Origin: Psychrobacter lutiphocae DSM 21542
GTDB taxonomy: Bacteria; Pseudomonadota; Gammaproteobacteria; Pseudomonadales; Moraxellaceae
Direction of reading: 5' to 3'
NCBI RefSeq assembly: GCF_000382145.1
Contig: NZ_KB907654.1
Location: 1-36,659, forward strand
Length of the DNA: 36,659 nucleotides
Shown here: piece by piece, positions 30,959-36,659 of the stretch
How positions within the stretch are numbered: position 1 is the stretch's first letter
How the letters are laid out: each line of letters begins with the position of its first letter
Made by a program: the position numbers and the translations under genes
Notes under the pieces: generated by a model
Seen by the model: only the letters and a program-made list of their open reading frames with translations
Database searches by the model: none
What the model was told of the DNA's origin: nothing

Positions 30959-31315
30959 ATGAAATATTTTAGCCAATTCATGTTGCTTTTAATCGCAGTT
31001 GCGATATTGTTAGGTTTGCAGTATCAATATTGGATGGGAAAAAGCGGACGAGCTAACTTAGAGACACTACAAGTAGAGCTTGAGCAACAAAAACAGCGTA
31101 ATGACCAAAAAATGGATGAGAATAAAGTACTGTTGGCTGATGTTAATGATTTAAAAAATGGCTTAGAAGCGGTGGAGGAACATGCACGTCTGGACTTAGG
31201 CTTGATTAAACCAGGCGAAACTTTTGTTCAGTTATCGACAGCAGCAGTTACGCATAGCAGTCAGCCAACAGCCCCTATCAATCCAGAAGATATGATCGAA
31301 AGTGTGCCTGAGTAA
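30959..31315 (+). CDS. ftsB: cell division protein FtsB
   Basis: FtsB forms the FtsQLB divisome complex that triggers septal peptidoglycan synthesis. The product has 118 residues. A short cytoplasmic start is followed by one transmembrane helix (about 6-22) and then a charged coiled coil (about 30-75) containing NLETLQVELEQQKQRN and DVNDLKNGLEAVEEHAR. LDLGLIKPGETFVQL is the conserved C-terminal motif that contacts FtsQ. The tail is a variable Thr/Pro-rich stretch, longer than in E. coli FtsB (103 residues). Only two bases separate its stop from the ispD start, so the two are probably translationally coupled. Confidence 0.93.
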   Translation: MKYFSQFMLLLIAVAILLGLQYQYWMGKSGRANLETLQVELEQQKQRNDQKMDENKVLLADVNDLKNGLEAVEEHARLDLGLIKPGETFVQLSTAAVTHSSQPTAPINPEDMIESVPE

Positions 31316-31317
31316 AG

Positions 31318-32025
31318 ATGAAGTCTTCTTTTCCAAAAGTGTTTAGTCTTATTGTCGCTGCTGGTAAAGGCAGTCGTTTTGGTTCTGAACAACCCAAACA
31401 GTATACCAAAATACACGGCGAAACTATTTTACAGCAAAGCGTGAAGGCGCTCGCTGCTAGTGCTTATATCCACAACGTATTTTTAGTGATTGCCAATGAT
31501 GATAAGCAGGCGCTAGATATGTCATTTGTGTTACCTGTGACCTTCGCTTTGGGCGGAGAGGAGCGTTGGCAATCTGTTCAGTCTGGCGTTGTCAGTATTT
31601 TGCAGGCTGGAGCACAACCAGAGGATTTGATAGTCATTCATGACGCAGCCCGTCCTTGCGTATCAGTTGAGCATATTGACGCAGTAATTGAAGTAGCAAG
31701 TCGATCAAGTTACGGGGCTATTTTGGGTGTACCAGTCGCTGATACATTAAAGCTGGTAGATACAAAATCAACTATTCATCGCACAGTAGATCGTAGTCAG
31801 CTGTGGCAGGCACAGACACCACAGGTATTCCGAGCTGGGGTATTGTATGAGGTGTTACAGCAGGTTGCTAAACAGGGGCTAATGATCACTGATGAGGCCA
31901 GTGCCTTTGAGCAAATGGGCTATCCGATCAAAGTGGTGCAGGGCAGTCGCCAGAATTTAAAATTAACGTATCCAGAAGATTTAGCTTTAATTGAAAGTAT
32001 CTTGGCGTATCAGAACCAGCATTAG
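31318..32025 (+). CDS. ispD: 2-C-methyl-D-erythritol 4-phosphate cytidylyltransferase
   Basis: IspD transfers CMP from CTP to methylerythritol phosphate in the MEP pathway for isoprenoid precursors. The product has 235 residues, the usual size. LIVAAGKGSRFGSEQPKQY holds the CTP-binding loop with its Arg and Lys. VIHDAARPCVS carries the conserved Asp, and DTLKLVDTKSTIHRTVDRSQLWQAQTPQVF is the substrate-contacting region (motif ends near residue 170). ITDEASAFEQMGYPIKVV and NLKLTYPEDL close the protein as in the family. It is the last gene of the eno-ftsB-ispD run and is followed by a strong terminator. ispF, often next to ispD, is not here. Confidence 0.96.
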   Translation: MKSSFPKVFSLIVAAGKGSRFGSEQPKQYTKIHGETILQQSVKALAASAYIHNVFLVIANDDKQALDMSFVLPVTFALGGEERWQSVQSGVVSILQAGAQPEDLIVIHDAARPCVSVEHIDAVIEVASRSSYGAILGVPVADTLKLVDTKSTIHRTVDRSQLWQAQTPQVFRAGVLYEVLQQVAKQGLMITDEASAFEQMGYPIKVVQGSRQNLKLTYPEDLALIESILAYQNQH

Positions 32026-32061
32026 ATTTAAGCGTTTTTAGTTTTAAAATAAAAAACCAAT

Positions 32062-32097
32062 AAAAAAAGCCAAACTCACTGAGTTTGGCTTTTTTTT
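32062..32097 (+). terminator. intrinsic terminator of the ftsB-ispD run
   Basis: AGCCAAACTC (32068-32077) pairs perfectly with GAGTTTGGCT (32081-32090) around a 3-base loop, with A-run before and T-run after. Because it is symmetrical it may also stop transcription of the tRNA gene coming from the right. Confidence 0.93.
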
Positions 32098-32147
32098 GTC
32101 AATAATAATATCAATCGGATAATTACTGACTAGATAACACAAAATAG

Positions 32148-32223
32148 TGGTATCCCGTAGGGGATTCGAACCCCTGTTACCGCCGTGAAAGGGCGGGGTC
32201 CTAGGCCTCTAGACGAACGGGAC
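32148..32223 (-). tRNA. tRNA-Glu (anticodon TTC)
   Basis: Read on the minus strand, the acceptor stem GTCCCGT pairs with ACGGGAT (one G-U). The D-arm is followed by the anticodon stem CCGCC/GGCGG with loop CTTTCAC, giving anticodon TTC for glutamate. GTTCGAATC is the T-loop. The 3' CCA is encoded (TGG at 32148-32150 on the plus strand). Total length is 76, as in E. coli tRNA-Glu, and no base pairs are lost. It stands alone, not in an rRNA operon, and has its own promoter. Confidence 0.97.
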
Positions 32224-32227
32224 ACAG

Positions 32228-32265
32228 ACCACTTCGACCGCTTTCACCGTTAATGTCGAAGTGGT
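32228..32265 (-). other. 11-bp hairpin in the tRNA-Glu 5' leader
   Basis: ACCACTTCGAC (32228-32238) and GTCGAAGTGGT (32255-32265) are perfect reverse complements around a 16-base loop. The stem ends 4 bases before the mature tRNA 5' end and starts about where transcription should begin. It may be a processing or stability element. Confidence 0.7.
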
Positions 32266-32269
32266 GCGT

Positions 32270-32298
32270 ATTCTAATGATTACCCAACATCTTGTCAA
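32270..32298 (-). promoter_or_regulatory. sigma-70 promoter of tRNA-Glu
   Basis: On the minus strand a perfect TTGACA (32293-32298) is spaced 17 bases from TAGAAT (32270-32275), one base off consensus. The predicted start, about 7 bases on, falls at the edge of the leader hairpin. It is the best promoter match in the window. Confidence 0.8.
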
Positions 32299-32467
32299 CC
32301 CCTTTTTTAGTTTTTTGCAAAAAAAGTGTGAAAAACTTAAAAACCAAGAGAAATTGACGGCACATAGTGATAAACAAGGATATATCTTATTTGCTCTTTA
32401 TTATTCACTACCTATCTATTCACTACCTCTTATTTTGTTATTCATTGGCGACTGCCTTGTTTACATC

Positions 32468-33346
32468 TTAGACACTTTGGTCTTCTGTGTTTTTCGACTT
32501 AGGGTCAGACTTAGAGTCTGGCATCAGTGTATGTATCGCATTTTCTAACATCGGATAGCTATTTAAAATATGACAAAATAGTTCAGCCGTCTTTTGAGTA
32601 TCGTACAAGGCAGAGTGTGCCTCTGAACCACTAAAATCAATACCTGCTGCTTTACAAGCCCGTGCCAGTACGGTTTGACCATAAGCTAAAGCTGAGAAGC
32701 TGACAGTATCGAGTACAGAAAACTGGTGAAATGGGTTTTGGTTTTTGCTATTGGTACGCTCAATGGCAGCATTCAAAAATGACAAGTCAAAATGAGCGTT
32801 GTGACCTACTAGGATGCATTTCATACACTCATTGGCACGGCGTACCTCTTTGAGTGACTTGAATATGCGGCGTAATGCAGGCTTTTCTTCTTCAGCGATG
32901 GCTTTACGCAGCGGATTGTTAGGATCAATGCCCGTAAACTCAAGCGCTCTTTGTTCTAAGTTTGCGCCTTCAAATGGATGTAGATGCGCATTTAATGGCT
33001 CACCAGGATAAAAAACACCTTGTTCATCCATTAAGATAGGAATGCAGGCAATCTCTAATAGCGCATCGGTGGCGGCATTAAAACCTGCGGTCTCTACATC
33101 AACGACCACAGGTAAGAATTTACGGAATCTATCTGCCAACTTTAAGATAGGCTGTTCCGCAAAGCCATTGCCGTTAGTTTGACCATTTGCATCAGTGCTG
33201 TTTTGGTCGCTACTGACTTTATCAGAACTGGTCTGTTCACTGCTGGTATTGGCGCACACTCTCGGCTCTGCTTGAGATGAGTCAGAGGTTTGAGACGGGT
33301 TTTGGTCTTCAGTTAAATTAGCGTCGGTAAGGTTGGATTGTGTCAT
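32468..33346 (-). CDS. rnt: ribonuclease T
   Basis: RNase T is a DEDDh 3'-5' exonuclease that trims the 3' ends of tRNAs, 5S and 23S rRNA, including the CCA end. The catalytic domain is intact: VVDVETAGF (Asp83, Glu85), GHNAHFDLSF (Asp187) and EAHSALYDTQ (His244, Asp249). ADRFRKFLPVVVDVETAGFN and ERTNSKNQNPFHQFSVLDT are very close to E. coli RNase T. At 292 residues it is much longer than E. coli's 215, because of a ~65-residue Ser/Asp/Gln/Thr-rich, probably disordered N-terminus and a short C-terminal Asp/Lys/Ser tail. I chose the ATG at 33346; a TTG at 33367 would add seven residues. pyrC lies 94 bases upstream on the same strand. Confidence 0.93.
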   Translation of the reverse strand: MTQSNLTDANLTEDQNPSQTSDSSQAEPRVCANTSSEQTSSDKVSSDQNSTDANGQTNGNGFAEQPILKLADRFRKFLPVVVDVETAGFNAATDALLEIACIPILMDEQGVFYPGEPLNAHLHPFEGANLEQRALEFTGIDPNNPLRKAIAEEEKPALRRIFKSLKEVRRANECMKCILVGHNAHFDLSFLNAAIERTNSKNQNPFHQFSVLDTVSFSALAYGQTVLARACKAAGIDFSGSEAHSALYDTQKTAELFCHILNSYPMLENAIHTLMPDSKSDPKSKNTEDQSV

Positions 33347-33440
33347 AAAGCAAAAATCACATATCAAATATAAAAAGAGAAATATAAAAAGGAAAATGGC
33401 GTATTATTTTTACTTACTTAGTTGTTTAACGATAATTAAG

Positions 33441-34538
33441 CTACTTGAACGACCAAGGTAAGGTGTCACCCGCCATTAACGGCGTCACGTCTTGCTGTTG
33501 CATATAAGAATAGCTTGTTGGTATCTGCATTGGACGATTAACTAAGGTCACCTTTTCCTTATTGATCGGCAAGCCATAAAACTTTGCACCAAATTGGCTG
33601 GCAAATCCTTCTAAGCGTTCAATTTTTCCCACACTATCAAAGGCGGTGGCATACAAAGGCAGGGCGATAGGAGCTGAATAACAGCCTGCACAACCACAAG
33701 CATTCTCTTTTGCATGTGTCGCATGAGGAGCAGAGTCTGTACCTAAGAAAAATTTTGGGTTACCACTGGTTGCTACATCGAGTAATACTTCTTGGTGTTG
33801 ACGACGTTTTAGGATTGGTAGGCAGTAAAAGTGAGGTTTAATACCACCAACCAATAAGTGGTTGCGGTTAAATAATAAATGCTGTGGCGTAATGGTTGCT
33901 GCCACGCGTTCACTTTGTGACAATACAAAGTCAGCAGCATCGCCTGTGGTAATGTGTTCGACCACAATCTTTAGCTCAGGGAATTGTTTAACCATATGGG
34001 TTAAAGTTGTATCGATAAATTGCTTTTCTCGATCAAAAATATCTACATGCGTTTCAGTAACTTCACCATGAATCAGTAGTGGTAGTCCATATTTTTGCAT
34101 GGCATCAAACACATCAGTACGTGCGGATAAATTGGTCACTCCATCAGCTGAGTTGGTGGTAGCACCCGCAGGATATAATTTAACCGCTTGTACGATACCA
34201 GATTCTGCTGCCTGTTTAATATCGTCTGCGCTGGTGGTATCGGTTAAATATAGCGTCATGCGTGGATTGAAGGAGGTTTTATAGTCTGACTTTATATCCA
34301 CTTGTTCTAGCACCTGTAAGATACGGCTTCGATAAGCGATGGCATCTTTGACATTCACCACAGGTGGCACCAGATTTGGCATACAAATAATCCGATTAAA
34401 GCTGGTCGCTGCATGCGCAACTGTGGTTGGCAGAGCTTCACCATCACGTAAGTGGATATGCCAATCATCGGGGCGGGTTAGGGTAATCTCACGTACCTCT
34501 GTATTGGTGTTTGTTAAGTTAGAAGTCGATTGAGTCAT
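33441..34538 (-). CDS. pyrC: dihydroorotase
   Basis: PyrC cyclises carbamoyl aspartate to dihydroorotate in pyrimidine synthesis. The product has 365 residues, slightly longer than the E. coli class II enzyme (348), with an extra ~18-residue N-terminus. Metal and active-site residues are visible: DWHIHLRDG (His27, His29), carboxylated Lys120 in [12 protein letters not shown], His157 in LLIHGEV, His195 in [10 protein letters not shown], and Asp268 in [24 protein letters not shown] is also typical. It is on the same strand as rnt and divergent from argG, an arrangement also known from Pseudomonas (rnt, pyrC and argG as neighbours). Confidence 0.96.
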   Translation of the reverse strand: MTQSTSNLTNTNTEVREITLTRPDDWHIHLRDGEALPTTVAHAATSFNRIICMPNLVPPVVNVKDAIAYRSRILQVLEQVDIKSDYKTSFNPRMTLYLTDTTSADDIKQAAESGIVQAVKLYPAGATTNSADGVTNLSARTDVFDAMQKYGLPLLIHGEVTETHVDIFDREKQFIDTTLTHMVKQFPELKIVVEHITTGDAADFVLSQSERVAATITPQHLLFNRNHLLVGGIKPHFYCLPILKRRQHQEVLLDVATSGNPKFFLGTDSAPHATHAKENACGCAGCYSAPIALPLYATAFDSVGKIERLEGFASQFGAKFYGLPINKEKVTLVNRPMQIPTSYSYMQQQDVTPLMAGDTLPWSFK

Positions 34539-35038
34539 AGTAGATAGCCATCACAAGTATAAAATTAGATTGTCAGCGATTAAAGGTCTGTTGAACATTG
34601 ATGATGCAAATTACACGCTATATGGGTGACAACTTGCAAGTAGCTTGTGTGCTAAAACTGGTTAAGATAAACAACCATCAGTTTTGCCACACATACCAAT
34701 GTTCAATAGGCTCTATAATGATAACAGGTTTTGTTAATAAATTCGGCAGTGACTGCTAGGCTACCGCTTTATTTACACTTTCTTTGTTTGGTTATTTTTT
34801 TTTGCGATGCTCAGGTTATCTTTTTTTGCGATGGTAAATAGTGTAAACTGGAAGGTTGAATGTTTAGTGATATCCTACGCTTGCAATATCCAATTAGCTT
34901 ATCATATTTAACTGGATTGCAGTGCTTTGCAAGTTTGCAACTGTTTTGATTCGCTCACTGGTTATATTGACCGATTCATACCGATGACAATCACCCGTTA
35001 ATCTTCTAATTACCTTCCAACTTCCAAAAGGATACATT
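34539..35038. other. 500-bp divergent spacer between pyrC and argG
   Basis: It should hold both promoters, but no clean -35/-10 pair was found. Seen instead: an inverted-repeat element (34585-34713), and two copies of a T-run followed by GCGATG (34793-34808 and 34822-34834). No convincing ORF or arginine-box palindrome was identified. Confidence 0.5.
34585..34713. repeat. ~128-bp inverted-repeat element (MITE-like)
   Basis: TTGAACATTG (34591-34600) recurs exactly inverted as CAATGTTCAA (34698-34707). Extending outward, GGTCTGTTGAACATTG matches the reverse complement of the right end at about 13 of 16 bases, ending in an AGCCT-like outer tip. AAAACTG...CAGTTTT forms an inner stem. No target duplication is clear. 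It could be a small IS derivative or just a long stem-loop upstream of pyrC. Confidence 0.4.
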
Positions 35039-36274
35039 ATGTCAATAGAGAATAAAGACAATATTAATAAAATCGTTCTGGCATACTCAGGTGGCTTAGA
35101 TACTTCTATTATTGCCAAATGGTTACAAGATACTTATGAAGCCGAAGTCATTACTTTTACCGCCGATATTGGTCAAGGCGAAGAAGTAGAGCCAGCACGT
35201 GCCAAAGCTGAAGCTATGGGTATTAAACATATCCATATTGAAGACTTACGTGCTGAGTTTGCTCGTGACTACGTTTTTCCTATGTTCCGTGCCAATGCTA
35301 TCTATGAAGGCGAATACTTATTAGGTACCTCTATTGCTCGTCCTTTGATTGCCAAACGCCTAGTTGAAATTGCCAAAGAGCATAATGCTGATGCTATCAG
35401 TCATGGCGCAACTGGTAAAGGTAATGATCAGGTTAGATTTGAGCTGGGCGCTATTGCACTAGCACCAGAAGTAAAAACCATTGCCCCTTGGCGTGAGTGG
35501 GATTTATCAAGCCGTGAAAGCCTAATGGCTTATGCCAAAGAGCATAATATTCCAATCGACTTTGCTGCTAATAAGAAAAAGTCCCCTTACTCGATGGACG
35601 CCAACTTACTGCATATCTCATATGAAGGCGATATTCTAGAAGACCCTTATAACGAAGCAGAAGAAGATATGTGGCGCTGGACTGTGAGCCCAGAGAAAGC
35701 ACCTGATCAAGCTGAATACATTGAGCTTGAGTACGAAAAAGGTGATATCGTTGCTATTGATGGTGAAAAGCTAGAGCCTTATGAAGTGATGATTAAGCTA
35801 AATGAGCTGGGTGGTAAGCACGGTATTGGACGCTTAGACATTGTCGAAAACCGTTATGTTGGTATGAAGTCACGTGGCTGTTATGAAACACCAGCAGGTA
35901 CTATTATGCTAAAAGCGCACCGCGCTATGGAGTCTTTGACCCTTGATCGAGAAGCGGCACACCTAAAAGATGAGTTAATGCCTCGTTATGCCAAAATCAT
36001 CTATAATGGTTATTGGTTTAGCCCAGAGCGTCAAATGCTACAAGCTTTAATCGACAAGTCACAAGAATATGTGACAGGTACAGTGCGTGTGAAGCTGTAC
36101 AAAGGTAGTGTGAGTGTGGTTGGTCGCAAATCTCCTTATTCATTATTTGATGAAAAGATTGCCACTTTCGAAGATGATGCGGGCGCTTATGATCAAAAAG
36201 ATGCTGAAGGCTTTATCCGTTTAAATGGCTTACGTCTTGCGATTGAAGCCAGCAAAGGTCGTGATCTTTCATAG
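35039..36274 (+). CDS. argG: argininosuccinate synthase
   Basis: ArgG joins citrulline and aspartate with ATP to argininosuccinate in arginine synthesis. The product has 411 residues, matching the shorter class of the family (the E. coli enzyme, at 447, belongs to the other class). [11 protein letters not shown] near residue 13 is the ATP pyrophosphatase loop. [38 protein letters not shown] (citrulline and Asp site) and [19 protein letters not shown] follow in the expected order. AAAAGGA precedes the ATG by 7 bases. It is monocistronic, ending at its own terminator shortly before the IS630 copy. Confidence 0.97.
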   Translation: MSIENKDNINKIVLAYSGGLDTSIIAKWLQDTYEAEVITFTADIGQGEEVEPARAKAEAMGIKHIHIEDLRAEFARDYVFPMFRANAIYEGEYLLGTSIARPLIAKRLVEIAKEHNADAISHGATGKGNDQVRFELGAIALAPEVKTIAPWREWDLSSRESLMAYAKEHNIPIDFAANKKKSPYSMDANLLHISYEGDILEDPYNEAEEDMWRWTVSPEKAPDQAEYIELEYEKGDIVAIDGEKLEPYEVMIKLNELGGKHGIGRLDIVENRYVGMKSRGCYETPAGTIMLKAHRAMESLTLDREAAHLKDELMPRYAKIIYNGYWFSPERQMLQALIDKSQEYVTGTVRVKLYKGSVSVVGRKSPYSLFDEKIATFEDDAGAYDQKDAEGFIRLNGLRLAIEASKGRDLS

Positions 36275-36313
36275 CTTGATAGCATTTATATGCTCCATTG
36301 GATAAATTTGGAT

Positions 36314-36349
36314 AAAAAAAGCAGAAGTGATTGTCACTTCTGCTTTTTT
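36314..36349 (+). terminator. intrinsic terminator of argG
   Basis: GCAGAAGTGA (36321-36330) pairs perfectly with TCACTTCTGC (36334-36343), with A-run before and T-run after. It lies about 45 bases after the argG stop. Confidence 0.93.
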
Positions 36350-36405
36350 ATTTTTTTAATTTTACGACTTGAAGAAAGTTGACTTAACAATTGAGAAAAA
36401 ATCTA

Positions 36406-36659
36406 ATACCAATTCCATAAATAAACCTATAAACCAATCCAATCACGAGAAGTTATAGACTGAATGAGCTCGGGCTTGGAACAAAGTCTATTCCAAGCCT
36501 TGCAAGCAGCATTAACAATAGCCTCATAACCATCAAAACACCTATTGGATAACCAATGTTGTTTCAAATACGACCACACCTGTTCAGATGGATTTAACTC
36601 AGGTGAATAAGGGGGTAATTTAAGCATCGTCACATTATGTAGGTTTAAACTTGGTTGAT
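36406..36659 (-). mobile_element. IS630-family insertion sequence, 3' fragment cut by the window edge
   Basis: This is the inverted counterpart of the left-end copy, with 254 of 254 bases identical to positions 32-285. Its 3' end points inward, and the rest of the element lies beyond the window. Identity ends right after the same terminal bases, and the flanking DNA then differs completely. Confidence 0.85.
36427..36659 (-). CDS. IS630-family transposase, C-terminal fragment (inverted copy)
   Basis: This is the last ~77 residues of the same DDE transposase found at the left end, open at the window edge. It begins just after the second catalytic Asp, so only the final Glu motif (PPYSPELNPSEQVW) is visible. 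Its sequence is identical to the left copy over the shared part, implying recent transposition of one copy or a collapsed repeat at the assembly edge. An internal ATG at 36633 is not a real start. Confidence 0.88.
   Translation of the reverse strand, partial: QPSLNLHNVTMLKLPPYSPELNPSEQVWSYLKQHWLSNRCFDGYEAIVNAACKAWNRLCSKPELIQSITSRDWIGL

Noticed and set aside
32261..32548. A 95-residue plus-strand reading frame
   Set aside because: It starts in the tRNA promoter, is AT-rich and hydrophobic without family features, and ends antisense to the rnt C-terminus. It looks like chance.

Overview
The window looks like chromosomal DNA from a gammaproteobacterium of the Moraxellaceae, most likely Psychrobacter or a close relative. 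The reasons are AT-rich intergenic DNA, the pyrG-kdsA-(...)-eno-ftsB-ispD order, the rnt-pyrC/argG neighbourhood, miaE, an lldP-lldD lactate operon and malate synthase G. The genus is inferred from gene content and protein character, without a database search. Most of the window is core metabolism; accessory material sits mainly between the genes.

Layout. Both ends are 3' fragments of the same IS630-family insertion sequence in inverted orientation. They share 254 identical bases, which suggests the window is an assembly contig that stops inside a repeated IS. From left to right: ferredoxin-NADP reductase (fpr); an unrecognised 259-aa protein; a MipA/OmpV outer-membrane protein; a rhomboid protease; lactate dehydrogenase and lactate permease (lldD, lldP; minus strand, with a candidate GntR-type operator upstream); a small glutaredoxin-like protein; mtgA; polyphosphate kinase (ppk1); tRNA hydroxylase (miaE); malate synthase G (glcB). 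Then come four tandem paralogous porins (15.9-21.6 kb), a mobile-element graveyard (21.6-22.9 kb), pyrG, a second element-like insertion, kdsA, a copper chaperone and a copper ATPase (copZ-copA), eno, ftsB, ispD, tRNA-Glu, and finally rnt and pyrC (minus strand) divergent from argG.

How the genes work together. lldP and lldD import and oxidise L-lactate, and glcB consumes glyoxylate and acetyl-CoA, so the window has a carboxylate-utilisation flavour. mtgA, ftsB, kdsA (LPS Kdo) and ispD (isoprenoid precursors, including undecaprenyl phosphate) serve the envelope. pyrG and pyrC make pyrimidines and argG makes arginine. copZ-copA is a copper-efflux pair lying between kdsA and eno, genes that are neighbours in related genomes.

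Most interesting non-coding structure. A ~121-bp terminal-inverted-repeat element lacking any gene (MITE-like) sits between the stop codon of the fourth porin and that gene's terminator, flanked by an exact 9-bp direct repeat. A second copy, inverted and ~93% identical, ends a decayed tnpB (IS200/IS605-type) pseudogene. A 292-bp sequence upstream of kdsA has related termini. Two further small inverted-repeat elements lie downstream of mtgA and between pyrC and argG. The first two porins share a promoter-like sequence about 320 nt upstream of their start codons, implying long leaders. I did not find a clearly new defence, biosynthetic or catalytic system; the element family and the porin array are the parts most worth following up.
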